From Homarus americanus (lineage: Eukaryota > Arthropoda > Malacostraca > Decapoda > Nephropidae): 64,000 nt of DNA. This document shows, piece by piece, positions 43,205-57,069 of the stretch. The notes under the pieces are model-generated. The model was not told the DNA's origin and did not search any database. It was given only the letters and a program-made list of their open reading frames with translations. Positions within the stretch are counted from its first letter, which is position 1; each line of letters opens with the position of its first letter. The DNA lies in assembly GCF_018991925.1 (NCBI RefSeq), contig NW_024735503.1:2228907-2292906 (forward strand), written 5' to 3'. A program made the position numbers and the translations under genes.

Positions 43205-43670
43205 TGTTTAAAAAAACGTTAATTAACTACTGTCTCCGAAACCTTTGTGTTTGCCACAGACTCGATGGTAGTGTCTTCGTACCTAAATTGTTAAAAAACA
43301 AAATGGCTACCATGGGAAAAGTTAAACCGCCCATAACATTTGAATGGAGTGTTACAGGTCCATGACGTGTGCATTAGACACCCCGGTCTTATGTCTACGG
43401 ACTCACCAGAATAGACCTCTGGGTGTAAGGGAGGCTGTGTGGTATTTCAATCGAAAACTGATGAATAACAATATTATTTCAGCTTTATATTTTATCCTTA
43501 TTATCATACACAAATAACTTTAGAAGAGCTTTGTCCCTGGAGGCTCTGCTCTTACCATACTCTAAAGGATGATATGAATCGTGAGTTGACTGTTAGACAA
43601 CTTAACACAGGTAAATCAATGTAAATATTAATCAGCTCTGAGTGAATAATCTAGTATCTCTTCTCTGGGG

Positions 43671-43714
<44 letters not shown>

Positions 43715-45950
43715 CACAATATATTAGTTTCTAAAACTTTTGATATATATATGACTCATGTTAACAATTGTTATATTAAATCTCTACAAGGAAATTTCGT
43801 TACAAAATGAATAACCTGACTATTGGGTAAGTAATGAATAGTAGCATGACCGGCAGGTCCGTGTTAAGCCTTTCCCGTCTCTCGTCCTGTAATATAATGA
43901 AATTCAGTCACTATCACACAGTTGAATTTTTCTAACAGTTTCTACTTGTCTGCGATAAAACTTACCTTGAGTTGGCCAATAGTCCCAGAGTGTGGCAATA
44001 ACCGTTTGTTGTGTAAGTCCTCTCACACATCATGACTCGGTGCCGATCTCACAACCTCCACCCAAACGCTTCAGAGCCTCTCAGTATGTTCACTCAGTCC
44101 AATTATCACGTCTTTGGTTGCGTAGTGAAATATGACATTACATTCCAACTCTTAAGTAAACTTTTATTTTCACAGAATATCTAATTGTTTGTCACAGGTC
44201 ATGTTTTAATTTTAGCGTTAATGTCTATGATGAAGCTCTATTGTAAACAGTTACTTGACGTCTTAACTCAGCGACTTGAGCCCATGGCGTGAAACAAAGA
44301 GTCTCTTTTTTAGGTGTTGCTGGAGTTTGTTATTTAAACATTCCTTTATAAAATATTACAAAAGTCTTTATTCAATATTTAATCACTTAAAGTTAATGTG
44401 CATGTTGAGATGATTACAGATCACTACAGTATTAAGTCCTACCCTGCAATGCTTCCTTCTCAGCTTAAACGTATGTCCTGGTCTATTAATCTAAACACAG
44501 GCAATAATTGGAGGTCAGAAATGTTCTCTCATATATCTAGGAAATTTTCTCAAGTATAAAAGTTTCTCATATACAACCATTGAATTTAATCCCGACTGCG
44601 AGGTCATTTAAAAAGTTCGACAGTAACTTACAGTAAGGAACTGCAAAGTTAAATTCTGTGGACAGGTTCATGCAGCGAGTCGTGTGGTGTGGCGCTGTGT
44701 TGACGGCGTCTTGTACATCGTCTATTACCACAGTCGTAATGTTCGGATCTCTATTGGTTTTACTGAAGTCCGGTAAGACAAAGAATGACTCCAGGTTTGA
44801 ATTTAAAGTGTAATATCATTCATTAGTGATATTTATATGGATATTCAAGTTATCGTCATTGTAGAAAACTTTATATACAAACAGTTAAATGACTCAGCCA
44901 TACAAATGGAGTCCACATAACAGCTTCATAGATTCCTGATAACTATTAACAATCGTAAAATTCATGTAAAAGTCATAGATAAATTATCCTATTTTCCTGG
45001 TGAGAGTAACTTTTGTATATTGATTTATTTTGTTAATAATTTGGACACAGGAATAAAAAGGATAACCACATTGCTATTTAATTAACACTAAATTACTATT
45101 GATGCAAAAGAATAATGGAAACGTTTTCTGTGTAGTCTATAAAACGAGGTGAAGTTACTCCCCCAACTCTGACGTCAAGTTCACATGGACGTCAGTTAAT
45201 CTTTCTCTCTGTGTTATGACTTCACGCTCGGCAGCCGCTCACACCCTCACCCTCCCTGCCTTAGGATTTAGGTACCACTATCAAAAGTCTTCAGGTAATT
45301 TAAGATTCATACCAACCCAGCACAACACTCCCAGGCTGGTGTGTGTCTGTGTGCGTGTGTGTGGACCTTTGGTGACGGTCTTCAGCTGGTGTAAACACGC
45401 TTGATTGTAGTCAACACCAAGCTCCAACACACAGCCTCCCTCATGGCTTCTGCTGCCGACTGGTTTAGATGTACTATATGTGAAACTGTTAATTATTTCG
45501 TGTGTTTATTTTTAGCATCCTATATTTAGCTGTGTTAGGTTTACTCGTATATTAATTGATAAGTTTTCCGTCAAAGCCCAACTGGTGATCAAAGTGTGTG
45601 TGGGAGTTGGCAGTATAACTCCTTCAGTCTCTCCCAGAGCTTCTGGATCTCCGCTCTCATGGCCTCATTTACCCCAGACTTGTGTTTGAAGAGTTTTCCA
45701 AGTGAGTCAGGCAGAAACTGGAAACCTTAACGTCATGTCTTGGATCCTTACAAATTGTGATTGATGTATGTCTCACTTTATGCAGCCCAGAGATCACTAA
45801 TGGACCGGTGTAAAAATGTATTCTGAGTAAAGAAAGTGAATTAACTAAATAAAAAAAAGAAATAAAACCATAAGACGCCTTTCGTTGTCACTACTTCCAG
45901 CTGAACCATTCCTCCCCTATGATGCTTCTCCACCACCACTATTACTACTA
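43205..45950. other. Mostly unique AT-rich DNA
   Basis: Contains an (AG)n microsatellite at 43675-43712. No gene recognised. Confidence 0.55.
43675..43712. repeat. (AG)n microsatellite
   Basis: About 19 AG dinucleotides. Confidence 0.96.
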
Positions 45951-45957
45951 ATATACT

Positions 45958-46062
45958 TACTCTCTCCCCTCTTACTCTCTCCCCTCTTACTCTCTCCCCT
46001 CTTACTCTCTCCCCTCTTACTCTCTCCCCTCTTACTCTCTCCCCTCTTACTCTCTCCCCTCA
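45958..46062. repeat. 15-bp pyrimidine minisatellite
   Basis: Seven identical copies of cttactctctcccct. The low-complexity LLLSPLLLSP frame is a repeat product. Confidence 0.96.
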
Positions 46063-46504
46063 ACTCCTCCTCCCTCTAGTGTTACCTGCACCTCCCCTGG
46101 GAAATACACCAAGAGAGCCACACTGCTTTCTCTGTGTCAGACCGTCACGGCCAAGTTGACATTAGATTTACAGTCTCCCGAAGAGGAATTCCTGCCACCA
46201 AGTTCAGTCATGAGGGAGTGAAGGTTAGCGGGTTCTCTGAGTAGACCCGGTGTAAGGTCCTCCCCCCACCCCTTAAATTATAACCGGATTGATTCTAGGA
46301 GATCCCAGAATCTATCTTACGTAACAGAATCTACTCCCACCTTCCAGAATCTACCCCCCAGACAATACATCATTAACTTAGTATCCAATCAGCTGGGTAG
46401 ATACCATTCAGAAACCCAAGGTGCACTTAGAGTTTCCATCAGTCATTTGAATCTATGATTAGAAAATACTATCATGGAACTAGTAAGGATTTTTATTAAG
46501 GAGT

Positions 46505-46742
46505 TTGTTTGTTACTTTCTGCTATTAGAGATACGTTACAGGAGCCTCTTGATTGTTTGCTTGCTACTTTTTGCCATTAGAGATACGTTGCAGGAGCCTC
46601 TTGATTGTTTACGTGCTACTTTTTGCCATTAGAGATACGTTACAGGAACCTCTTGATTGTTTACGTGCTACTTTTTGCCATTAGAGATACGTTACAGGAA
46701 CCTCTTGATTGTTTACTTGCTACTTTTTGCCAGTAGAGATAC
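46505..46742. repeat. 52-bp tandem repeat, four to five copies
   Basis: Units of about 52 bases with core agagatacgttacaggagcc, then tcttgattgtttacgtgctactttttgcc given here in parts (tcttgattgtttac, tgctactttttgcc). Copies differ at a few sites (ttgcttg/ttacgtg, gagcc/gaacc). Confidence 0.92.
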
Positions 46743-46744
46743 AG

Positions 46745-48360
46745 TAAAGGAGCTTCTTGGTAACTGTTTGAATATAATCTTGAAAGGACAGACACAGACA
46801 TTTCTCTTGTATGACGAAGAAGAGAATATATCGACATTCAGACAGTCTCCTTTCTTCAATACAACATCAATATCTTCTTATACCTGATTTATATATTCAA
46901 TGGTATCTGAGTTCTCTATACCCTCCCCTATATATTACTCAGTCTAGTGTTTCCCTGTATCAGTAGAGGTCCTTCTATATCCCGAGAGAATAAGGAAATC
47001 CCTGGTTCCATGTTAAGTGTAATCAACCCTCGATCCAGGCAGTGATGTCGATCCACTGTTTGGTCTCTCAAGTTTTAACCTGATGCTTCCTGTTGTAGGT
47101 AGAGTCTTTATTATATCTCTGGTTTGGAACACAGACCTGTCAGTAATCTTCTGTGACTCAGTAGCACTAGAAGAGATGAGTCCCTTCAGTGACCTTGAGA
47201 CAGAGTAAAAATAACCACTACATTATTTTTCAAGCTTTCGACAATCTATTGAGGAACATCAGCGTGATTTTTTAGTTTTCCCAACAGAGAACACACGTGA
47301 ACATTTTCCAGCCTCGACCATAGAATCAATCACCCTGATGTACCTTCGTTAGCTTTATAATAGTGAGGGTTGTCCACTACTCGGTACACTATTAATATCC
47401 AATTAGTTTTTCTTATATTTCCCAATTCATTGACTGACAAAAATGTGTCAAGACCGCCACGCCACACCCTCGAGGAACTCTTGCCTGTCATAAAATGTAA
47501 GAAAACCTTTTATGGCAAACTTTCCGGCCGGAACCCAAATATGCCATTTGGCTGGCAGAATATTTTTTTTTCGTTCTTTCTTTCTCTTTCATGAAATCCC
47601 ATTCCAACTTAAAGGTTTTACCAGACCTCACTTTTACCTTTCTCTTCATATTCGCAGAGAAGAGGAGAAGCTCTTTGTGGTTCATGTGTGAGGCTCCGAT
47701 CGCTCTAGTGGAGCTTCCCTGATAACTTTCCTAATGTGTAGTCACATGTTGACCCAAGAGTGCTCTTGAAGCTTAACTATGTCAGGTAATGCTGTTAACA
47801 TAGTTATGTCCTCCGGTCAGTTGTAAACATTGAACGTACAACACTATATTACCTGTCTCCCGGCCGGAGGAGTGTTACCCGAGCAGCAGTAAGCGTCCAG
47901 CATCTGTAGAGATCATCCTGCTACAGGCACCTTTATCTCTTCCTCTTGCTGTCAAATATATTTTAGCTCACTGGCAAAGTTGACGTTATTATGTGGAATA
48001 ACAGGATATTACATATTAATTGTATTTTATCCGTCACTACATCGTATAGTCATCTCGTCCAACTACGGAACACACGGGGTCACTCGTGCTGCACCACCTG
48101 TGTCACCTGCTGCACCACGTGTCTCACCTGCTGCACGACCCAAAAGAATAAGAGGTGTTTTTGGCACACTTACAGCTCACAACAGTAAAAATTTAAGTTA
48201 TCTGATAAGTATATTTAAACCTACACTTATCACCCCTCTCTGTACAGAGCCGCTTTCACCTTTCTAAACTTAGCCTTTCTTACTGTACACTTAACCTCCT
48301 CTTTGTACACTTGCTCTCTCTCTCTATTTACCTATCCTGTTTCTTTGTACACCTCTCTTT
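46745..48360. other. Unique DNA, nothing recognised
   Basis: A small degenerate repeat, cacctgctgcacca, occurs around 48090-48140. No gene recognised. Confidence 0.5.
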
Positions 48361-48367
48361 CTATACC

Positions 48368-48424
<57 letters not shown>
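48368..48424. repeat. (TC)n microsatellite
   Basis: About 28 TC dinucleotides in a pyrimidine-rich neighbourhood. Confidence 0.96.
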
Positions 48425-48428
<4 letters not shown>

Positions 48429-48838
48429 TTTGTTCACTAAAACTCATTTGAAAGCATTAACCTTCCTTACTCTGCACACACACACCCTCATCTTCTACCC
48501 TTCACCATCTCTCTTCCCCCTCTTTCATAACTTATAATCTCTCATATTTCTTCATTCTTTCTCTTCTGGTTATCCACTGATCGTATCCTATCCCCAATCT
48601 TCTTTTACCTTCCCTATAGTACCGTATGTCTCGTGTGTGTGTGTTCCTGCGTCACTGTGTTGTTGTCTCTGTTTTTCTTACTCTCTAAACTTTCACATCG
48701 TCTTGATCTTCACCTCTACCATGTGTCTTTTATTTACTCCTGGCATTCAATCTCATCTCTCTACCTTGCCACTCTATCGCCATTTTCTACCTTCACATTC
48801 AACCTTCATATTCTACCTTCTAAACACTACCTATATAC

Positions 48839-48963
48839 CTGGGGGTCCGTGGTCAATAGTAGTACCAAGTTGCACAACCTTGGGACCCATGTGTGTAAAG
48901 TTTCACGTCTCTAACTGCTTTTGTTTTGTAGCTATGGCTGTAACAGACAGAGAGAGACAAACA
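48839..48963 (+). mobile_element. SINE-like interspersed repeat, copy 2
   Basis: Matches 8801-8935 almost end to end (gtggtcaatagtagtacc, cacaacct, gggaccca, gtgtgtaaagtttcacg, tctctaactgctt, gctatggctgtaacagacag). The ACAG-like tail here is short and AG-rich. Same strand as copies 1 and 3. Confidence 0.7.
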
Positions 48964-48969
48964 GTATAT

Positions 48970-49975
48970 CGTGTTCTATCTTCCCCTTTAAAATATTATG
49001 TTTAATAAGTTCACACAGATACTATTTATATGCAGTTTAGTAAATGGTTTGAAAAATATTTAAAAATGTATTTGCCTTTAGCTTCGTGGCTTGATATTGT
49101 GTAATCTGAAGTAATGCCGTGTGTTTTATGTGAGTAATAAGGATTAAGTAACATCTACTCTGTATATATTAATTTATTTTCACTTTCCTTTATAATTCAA
49201 TTTGCTAAAGGTGTAGTTTGATATTGGTTCAGATAAATTATAATAACAGATGTATTTGTGGTGGTGAGATAAGTTATTAGTTTTCTGTTAGTTTTATTTA
49301 TCTATAAGTGCAGCCCAGGTGAAGTAAATGACTCAGATAAAAGGTTGAAAGTCTCGTCTATTTTATCCTTGCTGCTCTCAGCTGTGACTCCATATATTGT
49401 ACACAAGAAAGTCGGAGTGCTTCCTCGCCGCCTCCCCCTCCACACACACGCCACCTTTGACACAATATTGCTCTCCTGAGCATTTTTATTGCCCACATGG
49501 CTGAGCCTGTAGGGTTATGGCGTGCGCGCACACACGCCAATATATAAAAGTTTGCTTATTCTTTGCTGACTTATATAATGTTGTTTAATTACTTAGATGA
49601 TGTTACATTGAGTACATTTTCAAAATAATGTTCTTAACTTGTTATTAAGAAGAGTTTCACAAAAGTGATGGCAGTGTTGTTTTTGGCACAGTGGCAGCGG
49701 CGTTAACCAATACCTCTACAATATAAAACAATTTATAAAATAAGTTGGGGTCGTGGAAGGTGTGACTCATCAACTACCAACAGGCGCCTCAAATACTTCT
49801 TTCACAACAAGTATGTGTTCCTGGGGCTGTCTCACACACATTCTTTACAATCACAAATTATCTGTAAATTTTTACAGTAAACAACTGTCCAAGAATTAAC
49901 CTTATAAAATTCCAAGGCTTCATCTGCACACTAATTTTTTTTTAATAATTATTAACTGTGACGTTATAGTTAAAT
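48970..49975. other. AT-rich DNA, nothing recognised
   Basis: No gene or repeat noticed. Confidence 0.5.
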
Positions 49976-49999
49976 GTAGTGCGGAGGTCAAGTGGTCTT

Positions 50000-50135
50000 C
50001 ACTGATCCCCGGGCACTCCTAGTTCACCCAGCTGTAAATGGGTACCTAAGTTAACAACTTGGGGATGTCAAGGCGGTCGAGTGCAGTACCGGCCTTGTTG
50101 CCTCCTTGTGTACAGAAGGCTTAGTATACAGTGTA
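50000..50135 (+). mobile_element. Interspersed repeat family R2, copy 1
   Basis: Segment with gttcacccagctgtaaatgg, then cttggggatgtcaaggcggt, cgagtgcagtaccggcc, gttgcctccttgtgtac and ggcttagtat. It aligns over about 100 bases, by eye around 70 percent, with 61961-62062. A class cannot be assigned. Confidence 0.65.
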
Positions 50136-50369
50136 CTGTATCCACACTGTCCCTAACAGGCAGCCCTGTGTATGGGACCCACTTTTCAGTCTTAGTAAAA
50201 TATCTCTCAAGACGCACGACCTCACTCACACTCTTAGTCGGACATCACGAGTTGTCTCAGTAATTTCTAAAACTTACAAGAGGCTTCATATGTCTGTACC
50301 TTGGTCCACTATAATCACCTGATAACTCAAGAAGTTTACTGTGTCATGAGTAGCAGTCAAGCTTCATCC

Positions 50370-50670
50370 TCCCCATTACCATCTCTCCCCACCATGATCC
50401 TCCCCACCATGATCCTCCCCACCATGATCTCCCACCACCATTCACTCCACTGGTTTCATCCCTCCCCACCACCATCCTCCCCACCACCATCCTCCCCACC
50501 ACCATCTCTCTCCCCACCATGATCCCTCCTCCCCACCACCATCCCTCCCCACCATCCCTCCTCATCACCATCCCTCCTCCTCCCTTTCACCACCATCCCT
50601 CCCCTCCTACACCCTCCCCACCACCATCCTCCCCACCACCATCCTCCCCTCCTACACCCTCCCCACTACA
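50370..50670. repeat. C-rich 13-18 bp minisatellite (ccccaccaccatcctcc)
   Basis: Imperfect tandem copies of ccccaccaccatcct with ccatgatcctcc and tcctacacc variants. Responsible for Pro/Ser and Gly/Trp low-complexity frames on both strands. Confidence 0.92.
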
Positions 50671-50689
50671 AACCATCTTCAGTATTACG

Positions 50690-53600
50690 GCATCACAACA
50701 TATACACCAATTTTTAACACACTACTTTTTCTACAGTATCAAATAACTAAGATAAAAACCTTATTATAATTTTTTTCTCCTTCAAATATTCAGTTACGTT
50801 TTCTCTATCATTTGAAGTATAGTAGATTTTTCTGTAGGGAAGGAATTTGAGGTTTACGTTCTGTTGAAATATTTACCTGAGCTGAGTCATGGTTTGCGGA
50901 TTCTCTCAGCGCCCCAAATTCCATAAATGGCTGAAAGTTCAAGTATTTTTCTTCCTAACTTCTTCAGTAAATTTGTGAGCGAGATCTGGATGTTAGATGC
51001 AACGCGGGTGAAGATTCTCTCTGTCCATCCATTCAGAGCGAAGCGAAGAAATGTTAGGTGACTAAAGACTTAGCCGGAGGAACTGAGGTAAGGGAGGAAA
51101 GACGAATATCAAGAAGCAAGTGGAAAGATAATGTTCAGGAGGCGTCTTGTTCTCACTCTCTGTAAGTGGGTCAAAGACGTGACTGTGTTATCCCTGGGCA
51201 GTAACATCTGGGTGGCACTTTACATTTGCCACCCTTTTGGACGGTGACAAACGGTATACTGTCTATCACTTCATGTACAGAGACTCTTTTATTTCGGTTC
51301 CTCACATAACCTACCTCACATCTTCACATAGTTTCCTGGAATATGTGATGCGATGCGGCTTGGATGAAATTTTCATGTTGGCCCAAAGAACAAAGAACTA
51401 CGTTTACCACAGCTACTGACCGTCAACCTGGATGGTCGTATCTCCAGCAGGCTGGTAGTGACCACAATACCACCTGGATGGTCGCCTGAATTAAGGAAAA
51501 GGATAGATTAAATATTGTCTGTATACAAGGCGGGTGATGTTATGAGATAAACTCACAAATAAACCGTGTTGGTTCTCTGTTGAGGACGGTAACTCTAGGG
51601 GAGCCAGGAGGCCGCACCAACCCGGCGGTGTAAATCGTGTTCCCAACAGTTGTAGGTGGATGGATGATGCTTGATGTAAGCTGTTATTAATTAAACTACG
51701 GTCAGGTAGTCTCAGTTAATATTGGTGCTGGCGGTGACTGCAGCGAGAGGAAATGACAGAGTGGTCGGTAGACAAAAGCTAAAGGGTAACATGTAGCCAA
51801 TATCTGAGCTGGTCACAATATAGTAACTCGTCAGCTTAAAGTCACTAATATTATATGATACACAGTTGCCGGACATCTACAAATAAATATTCTTTTATTT
51901 TACAAGTGCATGCGTTCATCTGTGTTTACATAATGGTTTACTTATATAAAAGTAACTAAAAGCTGAAATATACAATCCGAGCATTGTTAGTATATACCTA
52001 TAGCATATGGGAGCGTTGGTATGGTAATAGGGTAAATTTAGTGCAAAAGTTTATAGTGCTTGGTTGAGGCTCTCTGTGTTACTCACCTGGTGTGGGGTCA
52101 GATGCCGCTGTGCTTTCCAGAATCACAATTGATGAGTATGAAGACTCGAGACTGACGACTTGGAGTGACGCAGAACTAAAAATGTTTTAACTCTAAGCTG
52201 TAAAGAGCAAAGTGTTGCCACTTGCTTATCTTATACATTAATACTTTGTTATTGGTGAAATGGCCGCCATGATTTGTATAGAAATAAACCCCAGCGTCCA
52301 TCAAGGTTTTAATTTTACTATTTCAATATCTGTTGCTATATTAGTTGTTATCATCATATATATATGAGTTATGTAGGTATTTTATACATAGAATTTTATT
52401 TTCATAATATTTGTGACACTGCGTTTTGCATCAGTAATTATTTTCAATTTTGGAACTCCCATGTAATCATTGCACATAGATGGTTTTAACACTGCGCCAA
52501 TGACCAGATGACCTTAACAGCACTGGTTAATACACGAGCCATGCAAATGATCCAGCGACCACACCATGATTTATTACAGACAGCAATGAGCTTCACAAAC
52601 GTTCATTTTTTTAGCATCATGGCTAACTTTGAGCACACATTCATCATAAATGGTAATGTGTAGCAAACATCATCAATTTGAGAATCCTCCTCTATATTTC
52701 AAAATTTATAGGGACTTTTTTTTTAGGATTATATAATGCAAAATAGAAAGGAATCTTATCGGCCAGTGTAGACGCGGCACACTACACTGTCTTAATTCAG
52801 TATACAAGGAGGATTGGTGACTGGGGACTGGTGACTAATGTACCCGCTCGGTTGTTATACTTCCTGTGTGTGTATAACATATAAGACAACATATTCACGT
52901 CTTCTACTTTCCCTGATTACAAGAGGTTTTAATATATTTTTACCCATTAATATCCTATTGTTATAAATCGTTTAAGATATACATATCAACAATGTCTGAC
53001 GTGGTAGTAATTTATTCGTTCCATCAATACCTCTGTGTATGTTATTTAATGTTATTTATATCACTGGTATCTCACCCCATCACTTAATGGCGACGAAAGA
53101 TTGATATCAACCCTGGCGAACAGAATAATGTTTTCCTCAACTCAACTTGTCCCAGGAATTTTCGGATATTACCACAAATGTCCAAACTCTTTCATCACTG
53201 TTGCTCCCTTTAATGGAATCATCAACACCAACTTATCTACGTGTTATTCTGAAAGTTTGTTTTTGAGACTGGTCAACTTTACATTTAGCCATTATTGTGT
53301 TAACAGAAGCCCCAGCGTGAAGCGGTGTGGCAGGGGCGTGGGTACAAGTGCATTGTGGTAGGAAGTTGTATATTACTGAAATTAGACAAAATAAGAAGTT
53401 TTGATAGAACGGGAATAAAGAAAAGAATGAAATGGACAAGCAGGGGCGTGAAAAAAATGAAATAAATGAAGAATCAAAGTTGGATAATAAAAAATAAACG
53501 CAAAAAAATAAAAATAACGAGAGGATTTATAAATACGCAAGAAAAATAACACGAAGTTGTACATTAACCAATTAAAAACAAACATTAAACAGAAGGATAA

Positions 53601-53800
53601 AAAGAAAATAAGGCAAAACAATATACCAAAATACGGCCTTCACTTATGTAATAATACATCAATAAAGCAAATTTTGTTTATCTCACAACACGTCTGGTAT
53701 AAACTTAGAAAACAATATTTTATCCCGACATGAAAGTTGTTGATGTATATGTTGTTAGTGTGACGCGTCCGGGGAAGAAGAATAGGTTTTTCAGTAATGG
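50690..53800. other. Long unique stretch, nothing recognised
   Basis: About 3.1 kb. Open frames at 51237-51419 and 53101-53361 have no recognisable domain. Minus-strand frames near 53382-53621 are Phe/Tyr-rich because the DNA is A-rich. Confidence 0.5.
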
Positions 53801-53805
53801 TGTAG

Positions 53806-53885
53806 TGGAAGAGCCCGGCCGAGTGGTCCACCAGACGCTAAAGCTCTTTTGTTGGTGTGATTAACGATAGCTCGACCCGGACAGT
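53806..53885 (+). other. Decayed tRNA-like or SINE head
   Basis: ggccgagtggtcc resembles the A box of class II (Leu/Ser) tRNAs, followed by agacgctaaagctc where an anticodon arm would lie and agctcgacccgg as a weak B-box match (consensus GGTTCGANTCC). A clean acceptor stem is not seen. A tRNA-derived SINE or dead tRNA is plausible; chance is possible. Confidence 0.35.
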
Positions 53886-53889
53886 AAAT

Positions 53890-56510
53890 GGATCTGGGTT
53901 GGTTACGTTATCTTTACTAAGTCTATGTTAGTGAGGTATCAATTTACGGGTCTTTATTGTATAGCTGTGTGTGAATAGTGTAGTTCTCGGAGGGGTAATA
54001 AGGCATCTCACATCGCTACTATTATCACCATATGGATATAACCTTCTCTGGCTCTGAGCGGCGGCTACTGACCCCAACCAACAAAATATAAAAATGGCAC
54101 GCTATTTATTTATCGTATTAAATTTATAAAGAAAATATATTGTTTGAAATTATGTGAAAATGGCGTAGTCGTTCTTGTACTTGTGTTATGAGGAAGCCAG
54201 AGTTTGGTGTACCGGCCTCGCGATCTTGTTGACAATTTTTGACGTGTCTAAGGAGTTACTGAAATTTCTTGTCGGTGATAATAACCAGCCTCCGCGTGTA
54301 ACTTACCTGTGTTAAGAAACTATGTTATCGTGTTACTCTTGTATACTACATAGGTAAAGATTAACAGCTGGAACCTACTGGCACATTGGCTCCAGAAACA
54401 GTGTTGTGTTTGGATTACCTGATAATGTGCAAATCTTACAATAGTGTTTTGGAATGTGTAGTTGCGTATCGCTGTTCATAAACTTCTCTATTGTAAAATA
54501 TATCTTGTATGATACCTGCCAGTTAGCGCTTGTAAGTAGGAAGTGTCATCGCTTCCGTAAAGTATATACAGTACTTAAACTGCATTATATATATACAGGC
54601 TTGGGGTGAATGTTGTTATAATCCACGAAAATTGGAAGACTAGTTTCGGTACCATTTAGTATTTTTCTTCACCACTGCCAGTTAAATTTATAAGTGTAAC
54701 CCTTCATTAATGACTGTCCCCCCACACTCCCACTAGAAAGTCTACGGACTTGCACCACATTCAACCACTCAGGCGTCCTGGATCTACCAGTGGCTGGTAG
54801 ACCACCCTTGTGTGACAACAGTCTCACACCGTTACATTTTAACAAGGTAATCAGAGATTAGCATAAATATGTGAAAGATATTATTCATACCGTTGATCAG
54901 TAGAGTTCTCACTTCACTAAAAAACGATTTTCATTTGAATGAAAAATTCAGGTCAAGGAAAGGAGACAATATTTTAACTGTGTAAAGCCTTCATACGTCA
55001 TTCCATATATAATAACATAACACTGGCAGCTGCCCCTGTATCATTATACCCGGAGACTTCGTACAGTACATTATGGAAGCACACATCTTCATCCACCTTG
55101 TCCTTATCTCTTCGGACAGTTTTTAAACTTTATAGAGACACTTGCTCCCATAAGAAGCTCGCGAAATATAAATAATATTAATAAACGTGATCCTATTAAC
55201 TGGCGACTAGACGCCTCACCAGTGATATCTAACCACAGTACCCGGATCATGTAATGACCACTACTAATGTTAGCGTGTGGGACCTCTTGGGTACTCAAGC
55301 CTACAAACCAAGCCCGCCTCCGCTACCAGCACCAAGCTAACAGCCATTCCATGAGGGTCCATCAGAAACCTTGTGAATACGATTGAAAACGCCTTCAAGA
55401 TATGTGGCCACGTAGGGCGTTCTGTCGGCGGGCGAGTGGAGACGGGTCTGCTTGCCACGAGTGAAAAGTTAAGAGTCACTAGAACAGCCTCCAGGCACGC
55501 CTGCTACCATCGGAACTACTAAATTTTAAAATCTTAAAATATCCTCTGATTGTTCTTTATTTCTTTTTAGGGAAAGACGAGCACTATTTTAATATTTATT
55601 ACGTTTTTAATTCAACAAACGTCCTTCACGGCTGTTCGGTAATTATGTTAATAATTCGTGATCGCATGACGCCATTCCTTTTCGTATTTTAATTATTTCC
55701 TTAGGACAAACGTAACATATTTTGTAATGAAAAACTATCCAAGATAACTTTTGTTCATATTATAACTGGCTTTTAACTTCGTCAACAGTGTATGAATTAA
55801 TTTGATAAAGTACATTAATTTTCTTCGGCCTTTGTGGCACAAGCTTGGCTGCTTGGGGACGCTGCTCGAAGGCTTTATTTTAGGCCTCCGTCTGGCCCTA
55901 GAGCTTACAGTTGTCCTATTTATGGTTCCCTGTTCGTTAGATCAGTAATTTTCGTTATAAAATCCCAGAATATCACAATCCCACCCCGTAAAAATAGACA
56001 GCACTGTCCTCATGTGCTGAGAGGAACAAAATTAGAGCGACCCTTCAAGTCTGCATCATCCAACTCTCAACCCAACAAATCTTAACGCCTCCTGAGCTAT
56101 CTTTCAAAACACCCTGGTGACAGTGAAACCCATCCTCGGCCATCAGACTCCTCCTTAGCCTGGTCCTTTGTGCTAGAGGACTACGGTGTCAAAAATAATA
56201 CCCGACTCATCTCTCTAGCGTCGACTCCCCTTTACATCACAACCACAAGCCGTCCCAGGTTCCTGACATAGCCACCTATGTATATACTGTATACATATTT
56301 ACACACACACACACGACAATAACCACAATCTCCATAACAATAATGGTTGTAATAATATATACAATCAATGTTGGGCGCAAATCTTTTACTAAAGCTTCTT
56401 AGGGTAAAGCAGATTACAACTAACCAGGTCATATATGTAATATTTCATGTGTGTGATAATCTGTTTTTATTTGATGTATTCAGATAAAACATTTTACACT
56501 TTAAAACGTT
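53890..56510. other. Unique DNA, nothing firmly recognised
   Basis: Around 55436-55460 the minus strand reads agacccgtctccactcgccc, like agacccgtctttactcgccc in the LINE 5' region near 37520-37540; the similarity is short. A plus-strand open frame at 55834-56085 has no named domain. Confidence 0.45.
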
Positions 56511-56516
56511 ATCAAA

Positions 56517-56523
56517 ATCTATC

Positions 56524-56576
<53 letters not shown>

Positions 56577-56582
56577 GTCTAT

Positions 56583-56611
<29 letters not shown>
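56517..56611. repeat. (ATCT)n-(GTCT)n compound microsatellite
   Basis: About 14 atct units pass into seven gtct units. Confidence 0.97.
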
Positions 56612-56613
<2 letters not shown>

Positions 56614-56737
56614 AGGGACGCCATGACCCAGCGCCTGAGTGAGCACAGTCTTACCCACAACAGTTTCATGGAAAGAAAATCTTGATTCACAAACTTCCCG
56701 AGTGTCCTTAAAACGGTAACAGACTACACTGCTCCCT

Positions 56738-57065
56738 TCCCACATGACCAACAGCTGCTTCTACTCCCACATGACCACAGCTGCCTCTCCTCCCACATGA
56801 CCACAGCTGCCTCTCCTCCCACATGACCACAGCTGCCTCTCCTCCCACATGACCACAGCTGCCTCCTCCTGACCACACATGACCACAGCTGCCTCTCCCA
56901 CATGACCACACATGACCACAGCTGCCTCTACTCCACAGCTGCCTCTACTCCCACATGACCACAGCTGCCTCTCCTCCCACATGACCACAGCTGCCTCTAC
57001 TCCCACATGACCACAGCTGCCTCTCCTCCCACATGACCACAGCTGCCTCTACTCCCACATGACCT
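56738..57065. repeat. 26-bp minisatellite
   Basis: About twelve copies of a 26-bp unit with core cccacatgaccacagctgcc followed by tctcct or tctact, with several internally deleted units. The Gly/Trp/Cys-rich minus-strand frames are produced by the array. Confidence 0.95.
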
Positions 57066-57069
57066 CAGC

